Assembly: GCA_900471925.1 (NCBI GenBank) | Contig: UCGV01000024.1 | Span: 62,001 to 126,000 of the forward strand | Direction: 5' to 3' | Source of the DNA: Hyphomicrobiales bacterium | GTDB lineage: Bacteria; Pseudomonadota; Alphaproteobacteria; Rhizobiales; Rhizobiaceae | Length of the DNA: 64,000 nucleotides | Translations under genes and position numbers: made by a program | The notes under the pieces: model-generated | Database searches by the model: none | What the model was told of the DNA's origin: nothing | The model's input: only the letters and a program-made list of their open reading frames with translations | Shown here: positions 1 through 9,215 of the stretch, piece by piece | How positions within the stretch are numbered: the stretch's first letter is position 1 | How the letters are laid out: the number at the start of each line of letters is the position of its first letter

Positions 1-366
1 TCGACCCAGAGCGGTGCACTCAGCAATTATCCCTATGGCTTCGCAAGCCGCTTCGAAGGCGTTGCCGGTACGAACCCGGAAGAGCTGATCGGCGCTGCCC
101 ATGCAGGTTGCTTCACCATGGCGCTGTCGCTGATCCTTGGCGAAGCCGGCCTCAAGGCTGATCACATGGAAACCTCGGCCAAGGTGACGCTCGAAAGCGT
201 CGAAGGTGGTTTTGCCATCACCGCCATCCACCTGTCGCTGTCGGGCAGCATTCCTGGCGCCGATCAGGCGAAATTCGAAGAGCTCGCCGGCATGGCAAAG
301 GCCGGCTGCCCGGTTTCCAAGGCACTCTCCGCTGTTCCAATCACGCTCGACGTCAAGCTCGTCTGA
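1..366 (+). CDS. osmC: OsmC family peroxiredoxin, 5' end outside window
   Basis: OsmC proteins are cytoplasmic thiol peroxidases that reduce organic hydroperoxides. The reading frame is open from base 1, so the start lies upstream; 121 residues are visible against about 143 in E. coli OsmC. The segment GTNPEELIGAAHAGCF carries the first catalytic cysteine, and the second lies in AGCPVSKAL near the C-terminus, the usual two-cysteine arrangement. The GTNPEEL stretch is closer to OsmC than to Ohr. The gene ends at a strong hairpin terminator, so it is transcriptionally separate from the TetR gene downstream. The ATG at 118 is internal and not the true start. Confidence 0.9.
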   Translation, partial: STQSGALSNYPYGFASRFEGVAGTNPEELIGAAHAGCFTMALSLILGEAGLKADHMETSAKVTLESVEGGFAITAIHLSLSGSIPGADQAKFEELAGMAKAGCPVSKALSAVPITLDVKLV

Positions 367-390
367 TCCTTTACGCCTGTTTTCGTTCCG

Positions 391-423
391 ATGCCGCAGC
401 CTCCCAAGGCTGCGGCATTTTTG
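391..423 (+). terminator. Rho-independent terminator of osmC
   Basis: A perfect 12-bp stem (391-402 with 407-418) closes a 4-nt loop and runs into five T residues. It lies 25 bases after the osmC stop. Confidence 0.85.
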
Positions 424-440
424 TTTGCATCGCAAAATCA

Positions 441-469
441 TTGACAAGTGATGGATGATATTTTACGAC
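441..469 (+). promoter_or_regulatory. Candidate sigma-70 promoter of the TetR gene
   Basis: A perfect TTGACA at 441-446 is followed 17 bp later by TACGAC at 464-469, a partial -10. The -10 lies inside the 50-bp palindrome, so a repressor bound there would block it. The -35 is convincing; the -10 is inferred from spacing. Confidence 0.45.
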
Positions 470-505
470 TGACGAAATTCGAATTTCGTCAGTCGTAAAA
501 TATCA
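456..505. promoter_or_regulatory. Perfect 50-bp palindrome, likely TetR operator
   Basis: Bases 456-480 are the exact reverse complement of 481-505: 25-bp arms with no spacer, centred on GAATTC-like sequence. It ends 12 bp before the TetR ATG at 518 and overlaps the candidate -10. The position suits an autoregulatory operator of the adjacent TetR protein, which probably also controls the efflux genes if they are co-transcribed. Confidence 0.7.
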
Positions 506-517
506 GGCCTGAAACCC

Positions 518-1126
518 ATGAATGACATCGCGGAAAGCACGCTGGACGTCACAAGGCAGGAGAATATCACCCGCATTCTCGATGCGGCCGAGCGGCTTTT
601 CCGCCACTACGGCTATTCGAAGACAACGGTTGCGGACGTTGCCCGCGATCTCGGCATGTCGCCCGCCAATATCTACCGCTTCTTCGCTTCCAAGGTGGAG
701 ATCCATCAGGCTATCTGCGGTCGCATGCTGGCGGCCAGCCATAAGATGGCGGCCGACATCTGCAATCAGAAGATCAGTGCTTCCGACCGGCTGCGCCAGT
801 TCGTTCGTAGTCAGTACCAGCTCACGGTCGATACGATGCTCGACCAGGAGAAGGTGCACGAAATGGTCATCGTCGCAATTGAGCGCGATTGGCACGTGAT
901 CGAGAAACATATCGACGACATCAACGCAATGATCGCCGATGTCATCCGCGAAGGCATCGCTGCCGGCGAATTCGCCGAGCAGGATCCTGAGGTCGCCGCC
1001 CGCTGCTTCGGCGCGGCGACGGTCAATCTCTGCCATCCGCAGATGGTGGCCCAATGTCTTGCGAAGACGAACCGGGCAACCGTGGACGAGCTGATCGAAT
1101 TTTCGATCAGGGCACTGAAAAAATAA
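518..1126 (+). CDS. TetR/AcrR family regulator of RND efflux
   Basis: A 202-residue protein with an N-terminal TetR helix-turn-helix at about residues 36-58 (TTVADVARDLGMSPANIYRF), followed by an all-helical ligand domain. TetR proteins usually repress adjacent genes and release DNA on binding a small molecule. It is transcribed toward an RND adaptor and pump, with 50 bases between this gene and the adaptor, so the three probably form one operon. The perfect palindrome immediately upstream is the obvious operator. The ATG at 518 is the only good start after the palindrome. The inducer cannot be told from sequence. Confidence 0.9.
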   Translation: MNDIAESTLDVTRQENITRILDAAERLFRHYGYSKTTVADVARDLGMSPANIYRFFASKVEIHQAICGRMLAASHKMAADICNQKISASDRLRQFVRSQYQLTVDTMLDQEKVHEMVIVAIERDWHVIEKHIDDINAMIADVIREGIAAGEFAEQDPEVAARCFGAATVNLCHPQMVAQCLAKTNRATVDELIEFSIRALKK

Positions 1127-1176
1127 GCGCGGCAACCACCGCCCGAGAAAACCCTAGATAATCAGGAGTGCGAAAG

Positions 1177-2316
1177 ATGTTTTCGCTCAAGGCCTTCCGC
1201 AACCGCATGCCTTCCGTCACGAGCCTCGCGCTTGTCGGCGCGGTCGGGCTCGGCGTTGCCGGCTGCACGGAAGAAAAGGCAGAGGTCAAGGAGGTCATCC
1301 GTCCGGTCAAGGTGGTCGAGATCGCCAAGGCCGGTGATGTCAGAACACTCGATTATTCCGGATCGGTCAGGGCACGCACGGAAATGAACCTCGGCTTCCG
1401 CGTCAACGGCAAGATCACCGAACGTCTCGTCGATATCGGCGAGCAGGTGAAGCCGGGAGACGTGCTCGCCCGGATCGACTCGACCGACTACCAGCTCGCG
1501 GTGAAGACCGCCGAAGCCAATCTCGCCGCCGCCGAAAAGGCCGTCGAGACTGCCGATCTCGTCAATCGCCGTGCCGAGCAGCTGTTCGACAAGAATGTCG
1601 CGCCGAAATCGCAGGTCGAACAGGCTTCGCTGAGCCACGATCAGGCCATTTCGAACCGTGATGCTGCCGCTTCTGCCCTCGATCAGGCGAAGAACCAGGT
1701 GAGCTACACCGAACTCAAGGCTGATCACAGCGGCATCGTGACCACCATCAATGCCGATGTCGGACAGGTCGTGGGGTCCGGCACGCCGGTCGTTGCCGTT
1801 GCCGTCGATGGCGAGAAGGAAGTGCAGATCGCCGTGCCGGAAAACGATATCGCCCAGTTCAAAACGGGCAAGACCGTCAAGGCGAGCTTCTGGTCCGATG
1901 ACAAGCTGGTGCTTGACGGTACCGTTCGCGAGGTTGCAGGCAGCGCCGACCAGCAGTCGCGCACTTTCGCGGTTCGTGTCAGCCTGCCAAACGATCCGCG
2001 CGTGCTGCTCGGCATGACGGCGACGATCGAGGCCGATATCAACAATACGGACAAGTTCGTTTCCATCCCGCTCAGCGCGCTGGCACAGAAGGACGGCAAG
2101 CAGGTCGTCTGGACCGTCGATCGGAACACGGCGACCGTGCATATGCGCGGCATCGAAGTCGCCGATTTCACCGGCGATGGCGTACGGGTCGCCAATGGGC
2201 TCGACAATGGCGATCTCGTCGTTGCTGCCGGCACGCAATTCATGAGCGAGAACCTGAAGGTCAAGCTTCCCGATCAGCAATCGGCTGCCGCCGACACGGA
2301 CGAAGTCGTCCGCTGA
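1177..2316 (+). CDS. RND efflux periplasmic adaptor lipoprotein (MFP)
   Basis: An adaptor subunit that links an inner-membrane RND pump to an outer-membrane channel. The N-terminus is a lipoprotein signal with lipobox VAGC, Cys30 counting from the ATG at 1177. It is followed by a barrel-sandwich lipoyl half, a coiled-coil hairpin (about residues 95-170, rich in Ala, Glu and Gln), then the second lipoyl half and beta-barrel. AGGAG at 1164-1168 is 8 bases before ATG 1177, which favours this start over the in-frame GTG at 1168. It lies 25 bases upstream of the RND pump gene. No outer-membrane factor gene is nearby, so the channel must be encoded elsewhere. Confidence 0.92.
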   Translation: MFSLKAFRNRMPSVTSLALVGAVGLGVAGCTEEKAEVKEVIRPVKVVEIAKAGDVRTLDYSGSVRARTEMNLGFRVNGKITERLVDIGEQVKPGDVLARIDSTDYQLAVKTAEANLAAAEKAVETADLVNRRAEQLFDKNVAPKSQVEQASLSHDQAISNRDAAASALDQAKNQVSYTELKADHSGIVTTINADVGQVVGSGTPVVAVAVDGEKEVQIAVPENDIAQFKTGKTVKASFWSDDKLVLDGTVREVAGSADQQSRTFAVRVSLPNDPRVLLGMTATIEADINNTDKFVSIPLSALAQKDGKQVVWTVDRNTATVHMRGIEVADFTGDGVRVANGLDNGDLVVAAGTQFMSENLKVKLPDQQSAAADTDEVVR

Positions 2317-2341
2317 GCGAACAGGGAGAGGGAACTGGATC

Positions 2342-5300
2342 ATGGACGCCAATACGACTGAAAAGCGGCCCTTCAATCTTTCGCGTTGGGCGATCGGCCA
2401 TCCGAGCATTGCACGCTTCCTGTTCGGGCTGATCCTGATCACCGGCGTGCTCGGCCTGACCCGCATGGGCCAGAAGGAAGACCCCGATTTCACCTTCCGT
2501 GTCATGGTCGTGCAGGCGATCTGGCCCGGTGCCTCGCTGCAGGACATGGAAGACCAGGTCACCAACAAGATCGAGCGCAAGCTGCAGGAAACGCCACATC
2601 TCGACTGGGTGAAATCCTATACGCGCGCCGGCAGCACGATCATTACCGTGCAGGTGAAGGGCGATACGAATTCGGCCGATGTGGCTGATGCCTTTTATCA
2701 GGTGCGCAAGAAGGTCGGCGACATCAATAGCGATCTGCCGCAGGGACTGCTCGGCCCCTATTTCAACGACGAGTTCGGCGACACTTTCATCACGCTGCAT
2801 TCGATCAGCGGCGATGGCTATTCCTATCCGGAGCTGAAGAAGTTCGCCATTCAGGCGCGCGATATGCTGCTGACGACACCGGGCGTCGAAAAGGCCGTCA
2901 TCATCGGCGACCAGCCGGAAAAGATCTATATCGACGTATCCTCCAAGGCGCTCGCCGAACGCGGGTTGACGATCCCTGACCTGCAGAATGCCATCAAGGG
3001 CCAGAATGCCGTCGATCCCGCCGGCAATGTCGATACCGGCCTGCGTTCGGTGCGCATCTCGGTCGAAGGCAATGTCCACAAGGTCGAGGATATCAGGGAA
3101 CTACGCCTGCGCTCCGGCAATCAGGTGACGCGTCTTGGCGATATCGCCACCGTCACGTCCGGCCTCGAAGATCCCTATCAGCGCAAGTATCGTTATAACG
3201 GTCACGAGAGCGTGCAGGTCGGCGTCGTCATGGCCAAGGGCTTCAAGGTCACCGATGTCGGCACCGATGTGGATGCGACCTACAAGCGCTTCGAGGACTC
3301 GCTGCCTTACGGCGTTTCTGTCGACCAGATTTCCAACCAGCCTGATGTCGTGACCGATGCGGTCAGCGAGTTCATGCATGCGCTCGGTGAAGCCCTCGCC
3401 ATCGTGCTCGTCGTCTCGTTCCTGTCGATCGGTTGGCGCTCGGGTCTCGTCATCGCGATTGCCATCCCGCTCGTGCTGGCTGCGACTTTCGCCATCATGT
3501 ACGAGCTCGGCATCGACCTGCAGCGCATTTCGCTCGGCGCGCTCATCATCGCGCTCGGCCTGCTCGTCGACGATGCAATGATCGTCGTGGAATTGATGGA
3601 ACGAAAGCTCGAAGAAGGGCTGGTCAAGATCGATGCGGCAAGCTTTGCCTATTCCTCGACCGCCTTCCCGATGCTGACGGGCACGCTGATCACCACAGCC
3701 GGCTTCATTCCGGTCGGCTTCGCGGCGTCAACTGCAGGCGAATATGTGCGCTCGCTCTTCTATGTCGTCGGTATCGCGCTGGTGACCTCGTGGTTCGTGG
3801 CGGTCTATTTCACGCCCTGGCTTGGCTACATGATCCTCAAGCAGCGCAAACATGCCGGCGGCGAGCATCATGACGTGTTCGACACGCGCTTTTATCGCGG
3901 CCTGCGCCGTACTGTCGGCTGGGCGGTGCGCCATCGCGTCATCGTGCTGGCTCTGACCATCGGCACGTTTGTCACGAGCCTGTGGAGCTTCCAGTTCATT
4001 CCGCAAAACTTCTTCCCTCAGTCCTCGCGTCCGGAAATCCTCGTCGATCTCTGGCTGCCTGAAGGTACCAGCATCAAGGAAGTGGAAGTCCAGGCAAAGG
4101 CGCTGGAAGCCAAGATGATGGACGACGAGGACAAGAAGTTCATCGCCACCTATATCGGAGAAGGCGCCCCGCGCTTCTTCCTGCCGCTCGACCAGCAGCT
4201 GCGTAACCCGAATTATGCCCAGCTGCTGATCATGGCCAATGACGAACCGTCGCGTGAACGTCTGATCACCAAGCTTCGGACGATCCTTGCGGAAGACTTC
4301 CCCGATATCCGCGGCAAGGTCGACCGTCTCTTCCTTGGCCCGCCGACTGGCTGGCCGGTGCAGATGCGCGTGATGGGTCCGGACCGCGCGGAAGTAGGTG
4401 AAATCGCCGATCAGGTGAAGGCACGCTTCACTCAAGATCCGATGCTGAGCGCAGTTCATGACGACTGGCTGGAGCCAGTGACGACCATGAAGCTCGTCAT
4501 CGACCAAGACCGTGCCCGGGCGCTGGGCGTCACCTCACAGCGGGTCCGCCAGATGTTGCAGACGGCCATGTCCGGCGCGCCGCTCGACGACTTCCGGGAT
4601 GGCGAAGAGACGGTCTCGATCGTCGCCCGTGAGCCTGATGCCACCCGCTCGCTGCTCTCGGCCGTCAATTCGGTCTATGTGCCGACGGATTTCGGCGGCT
4701 TCGTTCCGGTCTCGCAGATCGCCAAGGTCGTTCCTGTCATGGAGCAGGGTGTCGAATGGCGACGGGACCGACTGCCGACGATCTCGGTGCGGGCGACGCT
4801 GCCTGATGGAGTTCAGTCGAACGACGTCGTGACCAAGCTCTATAACGACATGAAGGACCTGCGTGACAGCCTGCCGGCCGGTTACAAGATCGAGATCCAG
4901 GGCGGTGCCGAGGATTCGGCCGAAAGCCAGGCATCGATCGCTGCCAAGGCGCCGATCATGCTCCTCGTCATCATGATCCTGCTGATGGCCCAGCTGCAGC
5001 ATTTCGGCAAGGCGCTGCTGGTCTTCGCCACCGGCCCGCTCGGCATTATCGGCGCGGCCTCGGCCCTTCTGATCAGCGGTGCGCCCTTCGGCTTCGTGGC
5101 GATCCTCGGCGTCATCGCACTGCTCGGCATCATCATCCGCAACTCGATCATCCTCGTCGATCAGATCGACCAGAACATCAAGGCGGGCATGCACAGGCAC
5201 GATGCGATCATCGGCGCTGCCGTGAACCGCTTCCGGCCGATCACCCTGACGGCGCTGACCGCCGTGCTGGCACTGATCCCGATCTCGCGCGGAGTCTTCT

Positions 5301-5491
5301 GGGGTCCGCTCGCCTACGCCATGATGGGCGGCATCCTTGTTGCCACCGTGCTGACCATCCTCGTGCTGCCGGCCGGCTATGCCCTGTTCTTCGGCCGCGA
5401 GCCGAAGACGAAAAATGACGAACGCGCCAGCGCCAACCAGGAAGAGGCGGATGAAGATAGGCATCATCCGCCGGCGCTGGCCGCCGAATAA
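2342..5491 (+). CDS. RND family efflux pump permease
   Basis: A 1049-residue proton-driven pump of the AcrB/MdtBC superfamily, the standard length. It has 12 expected transmembrane segments with two large periplasmic loops after TM1 and TM7. The proton-relay aspartates are visible in GLLVDDAMIVVE, Asp410 and Asp411, equivalent to AcrB Asp407/Asp408. The second half repeats the fold (GIIIRNSIILVDQI). The N-terminal sequence EDPDFTFRVMVVQAIWPGAS is typical of the proteobacterial hydrophobe-exporting branch, not the heavy-metal branch. It is the last gene of the TetR-adaptor-pump operon and ends at a strong terminator. Substrates are unknown. Confidence 0.93.
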   Translation: MDANTTEKRPFNLSRWAIGHPSIARFLFGLILITGVLGLTRMGQKEDPDFTFRVMVVQAIWPGASLQDMEDQVTNKIERKLQETPHLDWVKSYTRAGSTIITVQVKGDTNSADVADAFYQVRKKVGDINSDLPQGLLGPYFNDEFGDTFITLHSISGDGYSYPELKKFAIQARDMLLTTPGVEKAVIIGDQPEKIYIDVSSKALAERGLTIPDLQNAIKGQNAVDPAGNVDTGLRSVRISVEGNVHKVEDIRELRLRSGNQVTRLGDIATVTSGLEDPYQRKYRYNGHESVQVGVVMAKGFKVTDVGTDVDATYKRFEDSLPYGVSVDQISNQPDVVTDAVSEFMHALGEALAIVLVVSFLSIGWRSGLVIAIAIPLVLAATFAIMYELGIDLQRISLGALIIALGLLVDDAMIVVELMERKLEEGLVKIDAASFAYSSTAFPMLTGTLITTAGFIPVGFAASTAGEYVRSLFYVVGIALVTSWFVAVYFTPWLGYMILKQRKHAGGEHHDVFDTRFYRGLRRTVGWAVRHRVIVLALTIGTFVTSLWSFQFIPQNFFPQSSRPEILVDLWLPEGTSIKEVEVQAKALEAKMMDDEDKKFIATYIGEGAPRFFLPLDQQLRNPNYAQLLIMANDEPSRERLITKLRTILAEDFPDIRGKVDRLFLGPPTGWPVQMRVMGPDRAEVGEIADQVKARFTQDPMLSAVHDDWLEPVTTMKLVIDQDRARALGVTSQRVRQMLQTAMSGAPLDDFRDGEETVSIVAREPDATRSLLSAVNSVYVPTDFGGFVPVSQIAKVVPVMEQGVEWRRDRLPTISVRATLPDGVQSNDVVTKLYNDMKDLRDSLPAGYKIEIQGGAEDSAESQASIAAKAPIMLLVIMILLMAQLQHFGKALLVFATGPLGIIGAASALLISGAPFGFVAILGVIALLGIIIRNSIILVDQIDQNIKAGMHRHDAIIGAAVNRFRPITLTALTAVLALIPISRGVFWGPLAYAMMGGILVATVLTILVLPAGYALFFGREPKTKNDERASANQEEADEDRHHPPALAAE

Positions 5492-5492
5492 G

Positions 5493-5525
5493 AAAAAAGG
5501 CGCGGTTTCAAGCCGCGCCTTTTTT
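5493..5525. terminator. Bidirectional rho-independent terminator
   Basis: A perfect 13-bp stem (5493-5505 with 5513-5525), with an A tract on one side and a T tract on the other, lies between the convergent RND pump and NTF2-like genes. It can terminate both. Confidence 0.88.
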
Positions 5526-5545
5526 ATTTCAGCTTGTTTCCCGTC

Positions 5546-6031
5546 TCAGCCCATCGGGTTCGGCAGATAGCCGGTAAAGCCTGAGATCTTCCAGCGGCCG
5601 TCATGTTTGCGGCAATAGTAGAGCGTCTGCCAGAGCATCCGGTCGCGCACGCCATCGGCACGCAGGATGCTGCCGTCGAACTTCTTCCGGACCAGCGCCG
5701 TCTCGCCGTTGATCTCGATATCTTCCAGCGTCTTGGTGGTGAAGATCGCCGTGCGCGGATCTTCCGAGAAGCTCTGCTGCTTGAAATCCTCGGCCTGGCG
5801 CAGCCATTCGTCGCGATAGGCCGCAAGAGTCGGGAAGGCCAGGCGCCATTTGTCCGGGCTCACTTCCTTGCCGCCATCGATGCCGATGAAACCGTCTTCG
5901 ACAAAATCATCGGCCACTTTTCCCCAGTCCGCAGCGAGGAAGGCATCGATGTCGCGGTGAACAAGCATTTCCCAGATGGAATGGCGGGCTTCATCGGAGG
6001 CAGGGAAAGGGTTCGTGAAAGGGTCTCTCAT
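5546..6031 (-). CDS. NTF2/SnoaL-like fold protein of unknown role
   Basis: A 161-residue soluble protein with no signal peptide. The pattern of an N-terminal helix with DIDAFLAADWGKVADDFVEDGF, followed by strands ending in DGRWKISGFTGYLP, matches the NTF2-like alpha+beta cone (SnoaL or DUF4440-like). Such proteins are either small enzymes or ligand-binding scaffolds, and no catalytic pair can be assigned. It is monocistronic, convergent with the RND pump and divergent from the hexosaminidase gene. Only the fold is inferred, from the residue pattern. Confidence 0.7.
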   Translation of the reverse strand: MRDPFTNPFPASDEARHSIWEMLVHRDIDAFLAADWGKVADDFVEDGFIGIDGGKEVSPDKWRLAFPTLAAYRDEWLRQAEDFKQQSFSEDPRTAIFTTKTLEDIEINGETALVRKKFDGSILRADGVRDRMLWQTLYYCRKHDGRWKISGFTGYLPNPMG

Positions 6032-6162
6032 CGGGGCTCGCTTCGTATTGAAAATTCTCGATTTCCGACGATGACGTCAAATTGTCAAGCTGCGAAAGCA
6101 TGCGAGGAGACGATGACGCTAAACCGGAGTAAAGATCGCACTATATACATTGAAGGGAGGAT

Positions 6163-8082
6163 ATGACTGTGGCCGATTACCGTTTAGAAGCGAGCTGGAG
6201 CCCGGTCGAAGGAAGTTTTGGGCGCCTCACCTTCACGCTCTTCAATCTTTCTGCCGAGCCGCTCTCCAATTTTACCCTTGCCTATACTTCGCTCACCCGC
6301 GTGGCGGACGAACATGTTGCAAAAGGCGCCGCGCTCAAGCGGCGCGTTGCGAATTTTCACGAGTTTTCGCCGCCTGACGGGCTGACCATTCCGCCTGACG
6401 GGAGCTGGCAGTTCACCGTCGAAGGTCTGGCGAACGGGCCGAAGCATGTCACGGCGGGCATCAAATCCGCCTATCTGACGCTTGCCGACGGCCGGCATGT
6501 GCCGATCGGCTTCGGCGACCTGATGCTGGATGGTGCCGAGCGCGGAGCCTTGCCCGTGCTTCTGCCGAAGGGCGAAGTGAGCGAGCCTTTTTCGCTGCTG
6601 CCCTGGCCGCTGTCGCTGTCGATGCGTCCGGAGGAAATACCGCCGGTCACGCTTTATCCGGCGCACGGCTCGCGGTCCGAGGATGTCAAGGCGGTGGCGA
6701 CGGTGCTCGCGCTCTACCAGCGGCTCTTTCCAGCCCATAATGTTCCTTTCTCGCTGCACCCGGTCAAGGGCGGACGGCAGATCCGCTTCAAGGCGGAATC
6801 CTCGATCATGCCGGCGGCCTATGAGCTGCGCTTCAACGCCCACGAGATCATTCTCGCAACCGACGATGCGGCAGGTCGTTTCTATGGATTGATAAGCGTC
6901 GCGCAGCTGCTGCATGGCGCACGCCAGGATGCGGAGACCTTTCAGTTTCCCGATTTCGGCGATATTGCCGACCAGCCGCGCTATGCGTGGCGCGGCTGTC
7001 ACCTCGATGTCAGCAGGCAGTTCTATCCGGTCGCCGATATCGAACGGCTGATCGATATTCTCGCCTGGAACAAGCTCAATATTTTCCACTGGCATCTGAC
7101 GGATGACGAGGCCTGGCGGCTGGAGATCAATGCCTATCCGGAGCTGACGGATATCGGTGCCAGACGCGGGCCGGACGAAATTCTGCTGCCGCAGCTTGGT
7201 GACGGCGCCGAACCACGATCGGGATATTACACGCAGGACGACGTGCGCCGCATCGTCGCCCATGCCGGCACGTTGCATGTCGAGGTCGTGCCGGAGATCG
7301 ATATTCCCGGCCACAGCGCCGCAACGCTTTTCTCGCTGCCGCAGCTTGTCGACGGGCAGGAGGCGCCTGACAGCTATCGTTCTGTGCAGGGCTATCCCAA
7401 CAATGCGCTCAATCCCGCTGTCGATTTCACTTACGAGTTCCTCGGCAAGGTGTTCGACGAGGTGGTCGCACTCTTTCCTTCCGACTATCTGCATGTCGGC
7501 GGCGATGAGGTGCCACATGGTTCCTGGCTTGCCTCGCCGGCCTGCAAGGCGCTGATGGAAAAGGAAAAGATTGCGGATACAGCCGCGCTTCAGTCCTATT
7601 TCATGCGGCGGATCAAGGCGATGCTGTCCGAGCGAGGCAAGAAGCTCGTCGGCTGGAACGAGGTTTCGCAGGGCGGCGGTGTCGATCGTGACGACACGTT
7701 GCTGATGGCCTGGGAAAAGCCCGAGGTCGGCATCGAGCTCGCGGGCGAGGGCTACGATATCGTCATGACGCCCGGCCAGGCCTATTATCTCGACATGGCG
7801 CAGGCCGAGGGATGGGGAGAGCCGGGTGCGAGCTGGGCCGGCTTCACGCCACCGGAGAAGACTTATGCCTATGAGGCGGAAGGCGAGCTGCCGGAAGAGC
7901 TGAGAGAGCGGATGCGCGGTATTCAGGCCTGTATCTGGGGCGAGAATCTTGTCTCACGGGCCTATTTCAACCGCCTGGTCTTTCCGCGTCTGCCGGCGGT
8001 CGCGGAAGCGGCCTGGACTCCTTGCCTCAGGAAAGACTGGCAGCGCTTTGCCGCCATCGTGCGGATGTGGCCGACGCTTTAA
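6163..8082 (+). CDS. Family GH20 beta-N-acetylhexosaminidase, apparently cytoplasmic
   Basis: A 639-residue enzyme that removes terminal beta-linked GlcNAc or GalNAc. An N-terminal beta domain precedes the GH20 barrel, which starts near YAWRGCHLDVSRQF. HWHLTDDEAW (from about residue 309) and HVGGDE (Asp448-Glu449) are the family substrate and catalytic motifs; the Asp-Glu pair drives substrate-assisted catalysis. There is no signal peptide, which is unusual since most GH20 enzymes are exported, so it probably acts on imported oligosaccharides. GGGAGG at 6155-6160 is only 2 bases from ATG 6163, so the in-frame GTG at 6169 is an alternative start. The ROK kinase gene faces it. Confidence 0.9.
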   Translation: MTVADYRLEASWSPVEGSFGRLTFTLFNLSAEPLSNFTLAYTSLTRVADEHVAKGAALKRRVANFHEFSPPDGLTIPPDGSWQFTVEGLANGPKHVTAGIKSAYLTLADGRHVPIGFGDLMLDGAERGALPVLLPKGEVSEPFSLLPWPLSLSMRPEEIPPVTLYPAHGSRSEDVKAVATVLALYQRLFPAHNVPFSLHPVKGGRQIRFKAESSIMPAAYELRFNAHEIILATDDAAGRFYGLISVAQLLHGARQDAETFQFPDFGDIADQPRYAWRGCHLDVSRQFYPVADIERLIDILAWNKLNIFHWHLTDDEAWRLEINAYPELTDIGARRGPDEILLPQLGDGAEPRSGYYTQDDVRRIVAHAGTLHVEVVPEIDIPGHSAATLFSLPQLVDGQEAPDSYRSVQGYPNNALNPAVDFTYEFLGKVFDEVVALFPSDYLHVGGDEVPHGSWLASPACKALMEKEKIADTAALQSYFMRRIKAMLSERGKKLVGWNEVSQGGGVDRDDTLLMAWEKPEVGIELAGEGYDIVMTPGQAYYLDMAQAEGWGEPGASWAGFTPPEKTYAYEAEGELPEELRERMRGIQACIWGENLVSRAYFNRLVFPRLPAVAEAAWTPCLRKDWQRFAAIVRMWPTL

Positions 8083-8118
8083 GGCGTCGGGCCGCTTTAT
8101 GCCTCCGATTGCCTCGCT

Positions 8119-9030
8119 TTATGCGGCCTCGGCTTTCAGGCCGAGGATGGCTGCACCGATCAGACCCGGTTCGATGCGACATTCGCTGCGCACCACGAGC
8201 GGGTGATCGAATTTCCTGAGGATCCGGGCGCGCACTGCCCGGTCGAGTTCGGCCAGAAGCGGTTCGACATTGGAGAGGCCGCCGCCGACGGGTACGATGG
8301 TCGCGCCTGTAATGTTGATCGAAAGCGCCAGCGGTGAGGCGACGAGATCGATATAGACATCGATCGTGCGGGTAGCCTTCTCTTCGCCGTTCTTCCAGTC
8401 GGTGATGATTTCTTCGCTGGAGAGATCGAGATCGTGCAGCGTCTTGTGCAGGCGTTCGAGGCCGCGCGCACCGCCGACGGTATCGACGCAACCTTTCTGG
8501 CCGCAGCCGCAGGCATAGGCGGGGATGGCGATCGGCGGCGTGCCGGCCTGCGACGCGATAATCGGACCGTGGCCCCATTCGCCGGCAAAGCCGCCCGATT
8601 CATTGACGAGGCGACCTTCGGAGACGAGGCCGCCGCCGACGCCGGTGCCGAGAATGGCGCCGAAGACGATGCGATGGCCGCGGCCGGCGCCGAGTTCTGC
8701 TTCAGCCATGGCGAAGCAGTCGGCATCATTGGCGATCAGCACGGGCAGGCCGAGTTCGGCCTCCAGGTCAGCCGCAAGGTTGCGGTCGTGGATGCAGGGG
8801 ATGTTGGCGACGATCAGGCGCTGGGTATCCGGATCGACGACGCCGGCAATCGAAAGCGCGATGCGCGAAGGCTTTTCGCCGGCTTCAGCGATGAAGCTCT
8901 TCAGCGTCTCGACGAAGGCCGGAAAGTCGTCCTTCGGGGTCGGACGCCGGCCGAGCGGAACGATGTCGGATTCCGAACGCGCAATTCCGCCTTTGATGGC
9001 GGAGCCACCGATATCGAATGAAATGATCAT
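8119..9030 (-). CDS. nagK: ROK family sugar kinase, probably N-acetylglucosamine kinase
   Basis: A 303-residue kinase, normal length for single-domain ROK enzymes. The N-terminal phosphate-binding motif DIGGSAIKGG, the catalytic Asp of NDADCFAMAE (Asp102), the substrate-side EWGH and the zinc cluster CGCGQKGC (residues 174-181) are all present. There is no N-terminal helix-turn-helix, so it is a kinase and not a ROK repressor. The convergent neighbour is a hexosaminidase that would release GlcNAc, which suggests GlcNAc phosphorylation. Glucose, fructose or N-acetylmannosamine are alternatives that the motifs alone do not exclude. Confidence 0.82.
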   Translation of the reverse strand: MIISFDIGGSAIKGGIARSESDIVPLGRRPTPKDDFPAFVETLKSFIAEAGEKPSRIALSIAGVVDPDTQRLIVANIPCIHDRNLAADLEAELGLPVLIANDADCFAMAEAELGAGRGHRIVFGAILGTGVGGGLVSEGRLVNESGGFAGEWGHGPIIASQAGTPPIAIPAYACGCGQKGCVDTVGGARGLERLHKTLHDLDLSSEEIITDWKNGEEKATRTIDVYIDLVASPLALSINITGATIVPVGGGLSNVEPLLAELDRAVRARILRKFDHPLVVRSECRIEPGLIGAAILGLKAEAA

Positions 9031-9215
9031 CTGATGTCTGCCAAATTTATATGCTTCGCGTCTGCTCGCACTCTTGGCGGGGAATTACAAGGATTATTCG
9101 ATAAATTAACTAAGGTTGAATGCGGTGTTGCGGCAATATTTAATCGACCACGGTCATCCTAATGGCATATTGAGCGCACAGTTTCCTTCCTCGTTCACCC
9201 TCCGATGCCGGATTC

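Noticed and set aside
503..1135. 210-codon open frame on the minus strand opposite the TetR gene
   Set aside because: It mirrors the TetR coding strand, has no ribosome-binding site and its protein has no family features. Long antisense frames are expected at this GC content.
1162..2580. 472-codon minus-strand frame across the RND adaptor and pump genes
   Set aside because: It spans two real genes and their junction and has shadow-type composition rich in Arg, Asp and Gly.
8071..8090. Hairpin over the stop of the hexosaminidase gene as a terminator
   Set aside because: The 7-bp stem is not followed by a T tract; it is too weak to call.
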